DNA of 51,834 nt, from assembly GCA_002723115.1 (NCBI GenBank), contig PBNL01000019.1, positions 1 through 51,834 of the forward strand, given 5' to 3'. The notes beneath the pieces were generated by a model. That model did not search any database. It was not told where the DNA came from and worked only from the letters and a program-made list of their open reading frames with translations. The translations under genes and the position numbers were made by a program. The DNA is from Methanobacteriota archaeon. Its GTDB lineage: Bacteria; Bacteroidota; Bacteroidia; Flavobacteriales_D; Sanyastnellaceae. Every line of letters begins with the position of its first letter. The first letter of the stretch is position 1. Of this stretch, positions 8,089-17,010 are shown piece after piece.

Positions 8089-9252
8089 ATGGTAAAAAAA
8101 GCATCAACAAACCTGCAAACAGGTCCTTCATTAAAAATTGGAGTTCTTGGTGGCGGTCAATTAGGCCGAATGATGATTCAATCAGCTATAGATCTTGACG
8201 TTAGAGTAGAGGTTATGGATCCTTCAAAAGACGCACCATGTAGCTCATTGACTCATAGGTTTGTTTGTGGTGATTTGAATGATGCCGATGCAGTATTTGA
8301 ATTTGGGAAAGACCTAGATGTGATTACCATTGAAATAGAAAATGTGAGTGTAGAGGGTCTCAAACGCCTTGAAGCAAGCGGCGTTAGAGTAGTCCCAAAA
8401 CCTGATCATATTGAGCTTATCCAAGACAAAGGCATTCAAAAACAATTTTTTGTAGACAACGATGTTGCTACGTCTGAGTTCCAGCTTGTGGAAGAGGGTG
8501 GTGATATAAGTGGGTTTGGGTTTCCTGTAGTCCAAAAACTCCGCAAAGGCGGCTATGACGGCCGTGGAGTTCAGATGCTCAAGACTGAAGCTGAAAGCTC
8601 AGACAACAGATTCCATGAAAAGAGTCTGATAGAAAGAGCCGTGGACATTGACAAAGAAATAAGTGTCATCGTTGCTAGAAACACTCAAGGCGAAATCACT
8701 TCATACCCTGTTGTAGAATCTGTTTTTGACCCCGTAGCAAATCTAGTGTCGTCGTTAATAGCCCCAGCTAGTATTGACGCAGCAACAGAATCTAAGGCAA
8801 GAGAACTCGCAATGAAGGTTGTAGATGCAATGCAGTTTGAAGGCTTGATGGCTGTTGAACTTTTCCTCAATACTGACGGTGAAATTCTTGTAAATGAAGT
8901 TGCACCAAGAACGCATAATAGCGGTCATCACACTATTGAAGGAAATAGAACATCACAATTTGCTCAACACCTTAGAACTGTCGCAAACTTCCCATTAGGA
9001 TCAACCGCTAAACTTCACAATGCTGCAGGAATGATAAATCTCTTGGGAGCTGAAGGAGCATTCGGCAATCCCGTATATGAAGGATTAGGAACTGCTATTG
9101 AAATGGAGGGTGTAAATCCACATCTTTATGGAAAATCTCAAGTAAAACCCCATAGAAAAATGGGACACATAACTGTGACAGGGGATAGCATAGAAGAGGT
9201 TCAAAATAAATTGTTGAAACTTCAAAGCTCTGTACGTGTAACTGGTGCCTAG
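8089..9252 (+). CDS. purK: 5-(carboxyamino)imidazole ribonucleotide synthase
   Basis: 387 residues. It has the PurK N-terminal IGVLGGGQLGRMMIQSA Rossmann-like motif, ATP-grasp segments (PVVQKLRKGGYDGRGV, and a Mg/ATP-binding segment with LVNEVAPRTHNSGH), and a C-terminal rudiment-hybrid domain. PurK uses ATP and bicarbonate to carboxylate AIR in de novo purine synthesis. Its usual partner purE is not in this window. The 15-residue N-terminal extension before the Rossmann motif is kept because the promoter box sits immediately upstream of this ATG. Confidence 0.96.
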   Translation: MVKKASTNLQTGPSLKIGVLGGGQLGRMMIQSAIDLDVRVEVMDPSKDAPCSSLTHRFVCGDLNDADAVFEFGKDLDVITIEIENVSVEGLKRLEASGVRVVPKPDHIELIQDKGIQKQFFVDNDVATSEFQLVEEGGDISGFGFPVVQKLRKGGYDGRGVQMLKTEAESSDNRFHEKSLIERAVDIDKEISVIVARNTQGEITSYPVVESVFDPVANLVSSLIAPASIDAATESKARELAMKVVDAMQFEGLMAVELFLNTDGEILVNEVAPRTHNSGHHTIEGNRTSQFAQHLRTVANFPLGSTAKLHNAAGMINLLGAEGAFGNPVYEGLGTAIEMEGVNPHLYGKSQVKPHRKMGHITVTGDSIEEVQNKLLKLQSSVRVTGA

Positions 9253-9270
9253 AAAGGGTACTTTAGCTAC

Positions 9271-10266
9271 ATGTCCTATGATACATCTAGAAAGAAAGTT
9301 GCTGTTTTAGCCGGGGGATATTCTGACGAAGCTGTTATTTCTATGCAAAGTGCTGCAACTGTAATGGAGCACTTAGACAGAAATTTATACGATCCTTTAT
9401 TAGTACAAATCGACAAGGACAATTGGTGGGTACATACAGATGATTATCCATCAATTAAAAAGGAAGATTTTACTTTTATCAATCATTCTGGAGATCTAGT
9501 AAAATTTGACTCTGTATTCATCATGGTCCACGGGACACCTGGAGAAGACGGGATCTTGCAAGAGTATTTCGAAAAATTGAACCTCCCTATAACAACAGGT
9601 TCTTCATATTCTGTAAGCGGAACCTTCAACAAGTTTGGTACTACAAGTAAGTTGAGAGATGCGGGTTTTAAAGTTGGTGATTCTATCGAAATTGACTCTT
9701 TATCAGAGGCAAGCAGTCACAACTATTTGGAAATATCTCAAAAAATCGGATTGCCTTGTTTCGTTAAACCAAACCAAGGTGGATCAAGCCTAGGAATATC
9801 AAAAATTTTAAAAGTAGAAGATCTACAAGATGCAGTTCAGTCAGCAATCGACACAGGCTGTCCATCAGTAATTATTGAATCACTCCTCGAGGGTAGAGAG
9901 TTTTCAATGGGCGTTATACCAGATAAGGATGGAGATCCCACGGCTATGCCCATTACTGAAATTGTAACAGAAAACGAATTTTTTGACTATGAGGCTAAGT
10001 ACGAGGGAGCTAGTGATGAAATTACTCCAGCCGATTTAGAAGAGAGATTCGCCGAAAAAATGCAAGAATCAGGGGTTAAAGCATATAAACTCCTAGGCTG
10101 TAGAGGGATGGCTAGAATCGATTTTATCCTATGTGAAGACGAACCTGCTATTCTAGAAGTAAACACAGTGCCTGGATTTTCTAAGATGAGTATACTACCT
10201 CAACAACTTAAGTGTGCTGGTATTTCAATAAAAGAAATGCTAACGAGGGTTCTAGAACAGGCTTAG
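9271..10266 (+). CDS. ddl: D-alanine--D-alanine ligase
   Basis: 331 residues with the Ddl fold: an N-terminal GGYSDEAVISMQSA motif, MVHGTPGEDG, the ATP-grasp CFVKPNQGGSSLGISK segment, REFSMGV, and the C-terminal metal-binding EVNTVPGFSKMSILPQQ motif. It joins two D-Ala for peptidoglycan precursors. It lies 18 nt after purK on the same strand and its 3' end overlaps convergent ruvC by 4 nt. Confidence 0.96.
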   Translation: MSYDTSRKKVAVLAGGYSDEAVISMQSAATVMEHLDRNLYDPLLVQIDKDNWWVHTDDYPSIKKEDFTFINHSGDLVKFDSVFIMVHGTPGEDGILQEYFEKLNLPITTGSSYSVSGTFNKFGTTSKLRDAGFKVGDSIEIDSLSEASSHNYLEISQKIGLPCFVKPNQGGSSLGISKILKVEDLQDAVQSAIDTGCPSVIIESLLEGREFSMGVIPDKDGDPTAMPITEIVTENEFFDYEAKYEGASDEITPADLEERFAEKMQESGVKAYKLLGCRGMARIDFILCEDEPAILEVNTVPGFSKMSILPQQLKCAGISIKEMLTRVLEQA

Positions 10267-10823
10267 CCGCTAACTCTTCCAGGATTTTCTGCTATAAACG
10301 CCTTCCAACCACTACCCCCCTTTTTCATGCTTGGAGAGCTAAGTTGGAAATGATGACAGAGAGCAACCGCTAAGCCGTCTGTCGCATCAAGGTGTTTAGG
10401 CATTTGGTCGTCAGTGAGCTTTAGTGTTCTTTGAACCATTCCTGCAACCTGTTCTTTAGAAGCAGATCCCGATCCTGTAATTGCCTTTTTAACTTTACGT
10501 GGGGCGTATTCTGCTATTTGGACTTCTCTACTCAAAGCAGCAGAAAAAGCCACACCCTGTGCTCGCCCCAATTTCAACATTGATTGTACATTTTTCCCAA
10601 AAAAGGGAGCCTCAACCGCCATCACATCAGGTGAGTGAGTCTCAATCAATTGAGAACACTTGTCAAAAATCTTTTTCAACTTTAACGCGTGATCCTTGTA
10701 CTTAGAAAGATGCAAAGCTCCCATCTCAATCATCTCAACAGATGATTTACCCTTAGTCTTAATTACTCCAAATCCCATTATTGTGGTACCTGGATCAATC
10801 CCTAAAATGATAGTCTCTTGCAT
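10263..10823 (-). CDS. ruvC: Holliday junction resolvase RuvC
   Basis: 186 residues. The RNase H-like fold has its catalytic acidic residues in place: Asp10 (LGIDPGTT), Glu71 (AVEAPFFGKN), Asp146 and Asp149 (HLDATDGLAVA). The spacing matches E. coli RuvC (7, 66, 138, 141). The Ser/Gly-rich KKAITGSGSASKEQV loop is also typical. It nicks Holliday junctions with RuvAB. The C-terminus has about 30 residues beyond the core. It is divergent from the DppC-like gene and convergent with ddl. Confidence 0.97.
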   Translation of the reverse strand: MQETIILGIDPGTTIMGFGVIKTKGKSSVEMIEMGALHLSKYKDHALKLKKIFDKCSQLIETHSPDVMAVEAPFFGKNVQSMLKLGRAQGVAFSAALSREVQIAEYAPRKVKKAITGSGSASKEQVAGMVQRTLKLTDDQMPKHLDATDGLAVALCHHFQLSSPSMKKGGSGWKAFIAENPGRVSG

Positions 10824-10858
10824 ACCCTACTAAAGTAATAAATCCCGAACTTAGTATC

Positions 10859-11734
10859 GTGAAACCCACATCCTCTTTTAAACAAAAGTTCCTAGCATCA
10901 AAACTATCTGTGATTGGTGCTATATGGATTGCTATTTGGGTTTTCATCGCTGTTTCTGGACCACTTTTACGACCTGACCCCACGCCTTACGCTAATGATC
11001 AATTTTTAGAATTCAGCTTAATAGGACCTGGATCAGAAGTAATAAAACCCAATGGTGAAGAATTCACTTACTGGCTAGGTAGCGATAGATATGGTCGTGA
11101 CTTTCTTAGCCGGCTTATGGCAGGAAGTGCAATAAGTCTTTCAGTAGCAGGAGTGGCTGTACTGATCAGCTTAGTAATAGGTCTTCTTCTAGGAGCTATT
11201 GCTGGATATAGAGGTGGAAGAACTGATGCTGTAATAAGTTGGTTTTTACAAGTTGTTTGGACTGTGCCTACTCTATTAATGGTTCTTGCAATAACACTTG
11301 CATTTGGCAAAGGATTTTGGCAAGTGTTCCTCGCAATTGGATTAACCATGTGGGTAGAAGTTGCGAGAATAGTAAGGGGCCAGTTTATATCAATGCGTGA
11401 ACTTGAATTTGTTCAAGCAGCTAGAGCACTTGGAGTTCATGATTTTAGAATCATGTTTGTACACATGTTGCCAAACGCAATAGGACCTATCATTGTCGTT
11501 GCAGCAGCAAACTTTGCAGCAGCAATTTTAATTGAGTCTGGCTTGAGTTTCCTAGGCGTTGGTGCACAGATACCCGTTCCATCTTGGGGAAATATCATCA
11601 AAGAACACTATCATTTATTGACTAGTGATTTAGCATGGATTGCAATTATTCCAGGAGCGTTAATTGCAAGTCTAGTTCTTGCTTTTACATGGTTAGGTGA
11701 TGGGTTAAGACAAGCATTCGAAGTAAATCAGTAA
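10859..11734 (+). CDS. ABC transporter permease, DppC/OppC type
   Basis: 291 residues, GTG start. It has an N-terminal helix, a periplasmic loop with [16 protein letters not shown] that is diagnostic of DppC/OppC permeases, and the EAA loop ([23 protein letters not shown]) that contacts the ATPase. It then ends with [19 protein letters not shown]. It should form half of a peptide/nickel importer pore. No DppB partner, ATPase or binding protein lies beside it in this window, so it is an orphan component here. The stop codon also forms the first bases of the promoter box for the next gene. Confidence 0.92.
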   Translation: MKPTSSFKQKFLASKLSVIGAIWIAIWVFIAVSGPLLRPDPTPYANDQFLEFSLIGPGSEVIKPNGEEFTYWLGSDRYGRDFLSRLMAGSAISLSVAGVAVLISLVIGLLLGAIAGYRGGRTDAVISWFLQVVWTVPTLLMVLAITLAFGKGFWQVFLAIGLTMWVEVARIVRGQFISMRELEFVQAARALGVHDFRIMFVHMLPNAIGPIIVVAAANFAAAILIESGLSFLGVGAQIPVPSWGNIIKEHYHLLTSDLAWIAIIPGALIASLVLAFTWLGDGLRQAFEVNQ

Positions 11735-11739
11735 ATTTG
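11732..11739 (+). promoter_or_regulatory. -7 box of the fcl promoter (TAAATTTG), overlapping the upstream stop codon
   Basis: An exact TAnnTTTG match whose TAA is the stop codon of the DppC-like gene. It ends 3 nt before the GTG at 11743, so a leaderless fcl mRNA is predicted. Confidence 0.5.
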
Positions 11740-11742
11740 AAC

Positions 11743-12687
11743 GTGGAAACTTTAGGACCAAACCAACAAGACAAGCTCATTTATGTTGCAGGTCACAATG
11801 GCATGGTTGGTTCTGCAATAGTTAGAAAACTCCGAAGCCTAGGCCACGAGAATTTCATTCTTAAATCTTCTAATGAGTTGGATTTAAGGAACTCCGCAGC
11901 AGTTGAGGAGTTTTTCCAAAATGAAAAACCTGAGATAGTATACTTAGCAGCCGCTAAGGTTGGAGACATTCTAGCAAACATGAGATACCCTGCGGATTTT
12001 CTTTTTGACAATCTTGCAATTGCATCTAATGTCATACGTGCATCTCATAAATATGGGGTTGAGAAACTACTCTTCCTAGGAAGTTCTTGTATATACCCCA
12101 AACACGCTCAGCAACCCATCTCTGAAAGTGCACTTTTAACAGGCGAATTAGAACCAACAAATGAGCAATATGCACTGGCAAAAATTGCTGGAATTAAAAT
12201 GTGTGAAGCATATCGAGCACAACACGGATGCAATTTTATTAGTGCAATGCCAACTAATCTATATGGTCCAGGGGATAATTACCATCCTGAAAACTCTCAT
12301 GTACTCCCATCTTTTATCAGAAGATTTCACGAGGCAAAATCAAAAGGATTTTCTGAGGTGGTTTGTTGGGGATCTGGTGAACCCATGAGGGAGTTTTTAC
12401 ATGTAGACGATCTTGCTGAGGCTTGCGTTTTCTTAATGGACATCTATGATGAAGAGGGTTGGGTAAATATTGGAACCGGTTCTGATTTGAGAATTAAGGA
12501 TTTGGCAAAATTGGTAGCAGAGGTTGTTGGATACAAAGGAACTATCAAATGGGACACCTCTAAACCTGATGGTACGCCCAGAAAATTACTCAATGTAGGT
12601 CTTGTTAATTCTTTAGGATGGAAGGCATCTATTGATTTAAGAAAAGGATTAGAATCTGTATACGATAATTACTTAGAAGAGCAGTAA
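11743..12687 (+). CDS. fcl: GDP-L-fucose synthase
   Basis: 314 residues. It is an extended short-chain dehydrogenase with the NADP-binding GHNGMVGSA motif near the N-terminus, the FLGSSCIYP Ser segment and the QYALAKIAG Tyr-x-x-x-Lys catalytic pair. Fcl-specific [19 protein letters not shown] is also clear. It epimerises and reduces GDP-4-keto-6-deoxymannose to GDP-L-fucose. Its upstream partner gmd is at 25962-26999. The GTG at 11743 is preferred over a TTG at 11737 because the latter lies inside a -7 promoter box; the difference is two residues. Confidence 0.95.
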   Translation: METLGPNQQDKLIYVAGHNGMVGSAIVRKLRSLGHENFILKSSNELDLRNSAAVEEFFQNEKPEIVYLAAAKVGDILANMRYPADFLFDNLAIASNVIRASHKYGVEKLLFLGSSCIYPKHAQQPISESALLTGELEPTNEQYALAKIAGIKMCEAYRAQHGCNFISAMPTNLYGPGDNYHPENSHVLPSFIRRFHEAKSKGFSEVVCWGSGEPMREFLHVDDLAEACVFLMDIYDEEGWVNIGTGSDLRIKDLAKLVAEVVGYKGTIKWDTSKPDGTPRKLLNVGLVNSLGWKASIDLRKGLESVYDNYLEEQ

Positions 12688-12692
12688 TTTTG
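12685..12692 (+). promoter_or_regulatory. -7 box of the cyoE promoter (TAATTTTG), overlapping the fcl stop codon
   Basis: An exact TAnnTTTG match; its TAA is the fcl stop. It ends 9 nt before the ATG at 12702, so the oxidase cluster transcript would have a leader of only a few bases. Confidence 0.5.
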
Positions 12693-12701
12693 CACTCACC
12701 C

Positions 12702-13568
12702 ATGAGGCATAGTTTAATCAAGGATATTGGCACACTCTACAAGCTTAGACTTGGATTCTTTGTCGTGATGTCATCAGTATTAGGTTGGTTTATGGGAGTT
12801 GAATCTATCGACATTAAAACCCTTCTACTCCTTACAGTTGGAGGCTATCTATTGACTGGGGCTTCTAATGGTTTAAACCAAATCTTTGAAAGGGACAACG
12901 ACGCCCAAATGCAGAGAACAAAGGATAGACCGATTCCAAGTGGACGTATGTCTGTAAAGCAAGCGTATTTCTGGAGCATACTTGCTGGTGTTATTGGAAT
13001 TGGGTGCCTTTATCAACTGAATGAAATCGCTGCACTACTCGGGATAATCGCACTGTTTATTTATGCATTTGTGTATACACCTATGAAGTTTAAATCTTCT
13101 TTATGTGTTTTCATAGGAGCAATACCTGGAGCTCTTCCTCCTATGATTGGATATGTAGCAGCGACAGATGAGTTTGGGATAGAACCTGGTGTTCTTTTTG
13201 CTGTTCAATTTATGTGGCAGTTTCCACACTTTTGGGCAATTGCATGGATGGCTGATGAAGACTACTCCATGGTTGGATATAAAATGCTCCCATATGGAGA
13301 GGGTAAATCTGATCGAACAACCCAAACCATTTTAATGTACACTCTCTTCTGTATTCCTGCCAGTATGTTACCATGGGCTATGCCCAACGGCGATCCAATG
13401 GTCGGATCAATTGCTTTAATTGTTGCAATTTTGAGTGGACTAGGATTCACTTGGTTTGCATTGAAATTGAAAATTCACAAGACTAATGAGGCGGCTAGAA
13501 GTTTGATGTTTGCTAGTTTTGCCTATCTCCCAATAGTTCAAATAACATATGTACTAGACAAAATCTAG
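12702..13568 (+). CDS. cyoE: Protoheme IX farnesyltransferase (heme O synthase)
   Basis: 288 residues of the UbiA prenyltransferase family with about nine membrane helices. The first Asp-rich motif, NDAQMQRTKDRPIPSGR (family form DxxxDxxMxRTxxRPLPSG), identifies CyoE/CtaB, and the second polar loop contains ADEDYSMVGYKMLPY. It farnesylates heme B to heme O for terminal oxidases. The ATG at 12702 is preferred to an in-frame TTG at 12690 that lies inside the -7 box. It heads the oxidase cluster; its stop directly abuts the next ATG. Confidence 0.96.
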   Translation: MRHSLIKDIGTLYKLRLGFFVVMSSVLGWFMGVESIDIKTLLLLTVGGYLLTGASNGLNQIFERDNDAQMQRTKDRPIPSGRMSVKQAYFWSILAGVIGIGCLYQLNEIAALLGIIALFIYAFVYTPMKFKSSLCVFIGAIPGALPPMIGYVAATDEFGIEPGVLFAVQFMWQFPHFWAIAWMADEDYSMVGYKMLPYGEGKSDRTTQTILMYTLFCIPASMLPWAMPNGDPMVGSIALIVAILSGLGFTWFALKLKIHKTNEAARSLMFASFAYLPIVQITYVLDKI

Positions 13569-14315
13569 ATGGAACAAGAAGTAAAAAGATCTACTAAAAA
13601 AATGCTCATGTATTTCATCGTATTCTCAATTACGATGCTATTTGGAGGATTTATTAGTGCTTACATTGTAAGTAGTGTTGGGCAGTATTGGGTACACATC
13701 ACTCCGCCATCATTATTTGTTGCAAGTAACTTAATTGTAATTGGTGCATCAATTACACTTTTACTCGCTAACAAGGCTATAAAATCTGGTGATATTAATA
13801 AGACCAAACTGTTTTTAATGATGGCCCTGGGGCTTGGTTTAGGGTTTGCATACACTCAATACAGTGGATGGAAAGTGCTCGAATCTTGGGGAAGCGGATG
13901 GAATAATCGTCCAACTGAATTTGGTGTAGCAACTTCTTGGAATAGCATAGAAACACTTTTAGAAGGAAGTGCAGTTTACGGTGAAGATTACGAGATTAAA
14001 ATAGATGATGAGTCTCTGATTTTTGACACAGAAACCCGTGAATTATACGCACCTAATGATCCTCTTAAAGTTGATCCAATTACACATAAGGTTAAGAAAC
14101 TAACAAATACTTCTGGTGGATATTTATGGGTATTAATTGTCGTTCATATGTTTCATCTAGCGTTAGGTTTAGTCTATCTACTTGTAAATATTTCTAGAGT
14201 ACACATGGGCGTAATCAATGCTGAAAATAACGTGCAAATTCACACACTAGGCACCTATTGGCATTTCCTAGGAGGTCTGTGGATTATCCTTTTCTTCATT
14301 TTATTCTCTGTTTAG
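13569..14315 (+). CDS. Cytochrome c oxidase subunit III-like protein (first copy)
   Basis: 248 residues, five predicted helices in COX3 arrangement. Visible features are MYFIVFSITMLFGGFISAYIV, the LLVNISR segment, and a C-terminal HTLGTYWHFLGGLWIILFFILF that matches the last COX3 helix (typically YWHFVDxVW). Between helices 3 and 4 there is a roughly 70-residue soluble insertion (about 95-175). It begins immediately after cyoE. The presence of two subunit III genes side by side is usual in Bacteroidota caa3-type oxidase clusters. Confidence 0.87.
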   Translation: MEQEVKRSTKKMLMYFIVFSITMLFGGFISAYIVSSVGQYWVHITPPSLFVASNLIVIGASITLLLANKAIKSGDINKTKLFLMMALGLGLGFAYTQYSGWKVLESWGSGWNNRPTEFGVATSWNSIETLLEGSAVYGEDYEIKIDDESLIFDTETRELYAPNDPLKVDPITHKVKKLTNTSGGYLWVLIVVHMFHLALGLVYLLVNISRVHMGVINAENNVQIHTLGTYWHFLGGLWIILFFILFSV

Positions 14316-14359
14316 AATCATTCCAAGTTCACAGAGGCTAAGATTCATCTCAGGTGCCT

Positions 14360-14367
14360 TAAATTTG
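14360..14367 (+). promoter_or_regulatory. -7 box upstream of the second COX3 gene (TAAATTTG)
   Basis: An exact TAnnTTTG match in the 81-nt gap between the two COX3 genes. It lies 9 nt before a six-codon mini-ORF and 29 nt before the COX3 ATG at 14397. This suggests an internal promoter for the rest of the oxidase cluster. Confidence 0.5.
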
Positions 14368-14376
14368 CACCCGTAA

Positions 14377-14397
14377 ATGGCAATCAAAATTCTATAA
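14377..14397 (+). CDS. Possible six-codon leader ORF (MAIKIL) coupled to the second COX3 gene
   Basis: ATG-GCA-ATC-AAA-ATT-CTA-TAA. Its TAA shares one base with the COX3 ATG (TAATG). It starts 9 nt after a -7 box, so it would be the first start codon on the transcript. It may couple translation to COX3 by reinitiation, but so short an ORF could be chance. Confidence 0.25.
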   Translation: MAIKIL

Positions 14398-15380
14398 TGG
14401 GCGGACATTCAAACGACAATTTGACTAAGGCAGAACTTTGGGGAGGAGGTCGTTCTCCTTTCGGAGTGACTTACGGAAAAATGATGATGTGGTTTTTCCT
14501 TGTATCTGATGCATTGACTTTTAGTGGTTTATTGGTTGCATATGCTTTTTCTAGAAAAGCAAGTGAAAGCGAATGGCCAATTGGTGAGCAGGTGTTTAGA
14601 TCTCTTCCTGGATTAGAAGGAGAGTACCCTCTTATCTATGTAGCATTAATGACATTCATCCTTATTGTTTCGTCTGTAACAATGGTTTTAGCCGTTGAAG
14701 CTGGTCATAGAAATGATAAAAAGGGTGTAATTCGCTGGATGGCTGCCACAATTATTGGTGGTATTTTCTTCCTAGGTTCACAGGCTTGGGAGTGGTCACA
14801 CTTCATCCATGGATCAGGAGGACATTTCAATCTAGCTACTGAAGTAACTATTACTGACGATCACGGTCATGAGCACGTTCTTGCAGAAGACACGCCTATT
14901 TACATGGATCACCATTTTGGAGACCTTGCAATGGCAATGCAGGATGACCCTGATAATGTTGTTGAAGTTGAAGATCACGGACATTTAAAGCTTGTTCAAT
15001 ATGGAGAACACTCTCACGAAGCTGAACTACACAGTCTTACTTTAAATAAGTATGTCTCTGGAGAAACTCATGTTAGCGGCGATGATGCTGTAAAGCTTTG
15101 GAACAACAGACGAGAAGGAGCTATGGTATTTGGTGCTAACATGCACGATAATGAGTACGCTATACAGCAATCATATGCTAACTTCTTCTTCTTTATTACA
15201 GGATTCCACGGTTTCCACGTATTCTCTGGAGTTGTAATAAATATTATCATATTCTTTATGGCATTAAACGGAGTGTTCGAGCGCCGTAAGCACTATGAAA
15301 TGGTTGAGAAGACTGGTCTTTACTGGCACTTTGTCGACCTTGTATGGGTATTCGTATTCACATTCTTCTACCTTATCTGA
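14397..15380 (+). CDS. Cytochrome c oxidase subunit III (second copy, with His-rich insertion)
   Basis: 327 residues. The COX3 core is clear: FGVTYGKMMMWFFLVSDALTFSGLL at the N-terminus, SQAWEWSHFI, then NFFFFITGFHGFHVFSG and a final LYWHFVDLVWVFVFTFFYL helix. An insertion of roughly 115 residues (about 140-255) between helices is rich in His and acidic residues (DDHGHEH, MDHHFGD, EDHGHLK, GEHSHEAELH). It would lie on one face of the membrane and could bind metal; that is inference. It is followed at 21 nt by the subunit IV gene. Confidence 0.93.
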   Translation: MGGHSNDNLTKAELWGGGRSPFGVTYGKMMMWFFLVSDALTFSGLLVAYAFSRKASESEWPIGEQVFRSLPGLEGEYPLIYVALMTFILIVSSVTMVLAVEAGHRNDKKGVIRWMAATIIGGIFFLGSQAWEWSHFIHGSGGHFNLATEVTITDDHGHEHVLAEDTPIYMDHHFGDLAMAMQDDPDNVVEVEDHGHLKLVQYGEHSHEAELHSLTLNKYVSGETHVSGDDAVKLWNNRREGAMVFGANMHDNEYAIQQSYANFFFFITGFHGFHVFSGVVINIIIFFMALNGVFERRKHYEMVEKTGLYWHFVDLVWVFVFTFFYLI

Positions 15381-15401
15381 TAGCCCTCAAAGAAATTCAT
15401 C

Positions 15402-15779
15402 ATGGAAAGAGACGATCTAATTGTAAACGATAGTTACGCGTTAAATGCTCACCACAGCGAAGAAGAGGGAGTTAAGATTCGTAAGAAAATTGCCTTTGTA
15501 ACTGTATTACTAACTCTTATCACTGCTGTAGAGGTAGGAATGGGTATTATTTTCAAGAGAGCTGAAACTTTTACTTGGGAAACTATCAAGTGGACTTTCA
15601 TCATTATGACTCTTGTTAAGGCTGGATACATCGTTATGGTATTTATGCACCTAGGTGACGAGAGAAAGAATCTTAGAAACACAATTCTAGTACCGTATCT
15701 AGTTTTCATTCTTTACCTAATTTTCATCTGCCTAACAGAGGCGTTAGGTCATATAGAAAACTTCTCGGTTCTACATTAA
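15402..15779 (+). CDS. Cytochrome c oxidase subunit IV, prokaryotic type
   Basis: 125 residues with a short cytoplasmic N-terminus and three membrane helices: KIAFVTVLLTLITAVEVGMGI, WTFIIMTLVKAGYIVMVFMHLGDE and VLVPYL-like NTILVPYLVFILYLIFICLTEA. The FMHLGDE loop is typical of small oxidase subunit IV (COX4_pro/CtaF) proteins. It lies between COX3 and the Sco-like gene, consistent with assembly into the same complex. Confidence 0.88.
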   Translation: MERDDLIVNDSYALNAHHSEEEGVKIRKKIAFVTVLLTLITAVEVGMGIIFKRAETFTWETIKWTFIIMTLVKAGYIVMVFMHLGDERKNLRNTILVPYLVFILYLIFICLTEALGHIENFSVLH

Positions 15780-15789
15780 ACAGTACCAC

Positions 15790-17010
15790 ATGTTAAAGCG
15801 AATAGCTTTAATCCTATTACTTACTGCTCTTCCCATTACAGGCATTGTTGTACTTGGGATTCTAGGCACCCATAAGTTTAATACTCTACCATACTTCACT
15901 GAATCTGGTCAAGTAGACTCTTTAACATCATCTGCTCATAGAGTTGGTGAATTTGAATTAATCAATCACAAGGGAGAGAGTTATGGTTCAGAGGATCTTA
16001 AGGGAAATATTTGGATAGCTGCATTCTTTGCTACTAATGCTGAACACGCTGGAATGACAACAAAGCAACTGCTTTGGCCTAATTTCAGATATAGAGATGT
16101 AGAGGGAATCAACATAGTTTGTTTTTCTCTTGATCCTGAATACGACACTCCAGAAATTCTATCTGAATATGTACAAATGAACACTCGTTATAATGGTGTT
16201 CAAGACAAGTGGCAGTTCTTAACTGGTGAGAAAACTGAAATTGACAGAATTATTGGTGAAGATTTTTTAATCCAAAGGGATGAGGAGGAGCCAAACAACA
16301 TCGCGACACTTTGGCTTGTTGATGCTGAGGGATATTTGAGGGGAGTCTATCACGCAGCTTCTGAAAATGCACTAAGAGATGCAACTGAAGATATTGCTTT
16401 GTTGAGAAAGCAAATGGATCTAGAAGAGTATAGACTAGAGAAAATCTATGAAGAACTAGATGCAATTAATTCAGACAGGCCTGATCTTCCAATACTTGGT
16501 TCGTCTGAACATACTGTGCCACCATTTGCTTTTTGGGGGATTGATAGTGTTGAGGTTACTCACAGGGATGTAGAAGGAAAAATCAAAATTGTAGACTACT
16601 TCTTTACCCATTGTCCAACAATTTGTCCTCTTCTCAGCAGTCAGCTTTCGAGAGCACAAAGCATACTTAAAGACAGAGGAGTAACTAAGGACCAGTTGAT
16701 GATTCTTTCACACAGTGTAGACCCAGAACGCGATACTCCAGAAAGAATGGCTGAATATGCTTCGATGATGAATGCAGATACCGCACAATGGAAATTCCTA
16801 ACTGGTGATAAAGATGCTCTTTACGAACAGGCAAAGGATGGCTATTTCTTAACTGCACTTGAAAGCGATACGGCAGCTGGCGGATTCTTTCACTCTGACA
16901 TCTTTGCTTTAATCGACAAGGAGAATAGAATCAGAGGGATGTATGATGGAACTTCTACCTCTGAAGTTGATGAGATGATACTAGATATCCATAAATTGCT
17001 ATCTGAATGA
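15790..17010 (+). CDS. Tandem Sco1/SenC-type protein with an inactive first domain
   Basis: 406 residues: an N-terminal membrane anchor (about 5-27) and two thioredoxin-like Sco domains, about 45-195 and 240-406. The second carries the copper ligands: Cys275 and Cys279 (FFTHCPTICP) and His368 (GGFFHSD), with the SVDPERDTPE motif. The first aligns closely (FFATNAEHAG, SLDPEYDTPE, WQFLTGEK) but has Asn83, Ala87 and Asn170 at the ligand positions. A charged helical linker (about 196-230) joins them. Sco proteins deliver copper or a thiol to the CuA site of subunit II. The first domain may be structural. Single Sco domains are about 200 residues, so this is twice the usual length. Confidence 0.9.
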   Translation: MLKRIALILLLTALPITGIVVLGILGTHKFNTLPYFTESGQVDSLTSSAHRVGEFELINHKGESYGSEDLKGNIWIAAFFATNAEHAGMTTKQLLWPNFRYRDVEGINIVCFSLDPEYDTPEILSEYVQMNTRYNGVQDKWQFLTGEKTEIDRIIGEDFLIQRDEEEPNNIATLWLVDAEGYLRGVYHAASENALRDATEDIALLRKQMDLEEYRLEKIYEELDAINSDRPDLPILGSSEHTVPPFAFWGIDSVEVTHRDVEGKIKIVDYFFTHCPTICPLLSSQLSRAQSILKDRGVTKDQLMILSHSVDPERDTPERMAEYASMMNADTAQWKFLTGDKDALYEQAKDGYFLTALESDTAAGGFFHSDIFALIDKENRIRGMYDGTSTSEVDEMILDIHKLLSE

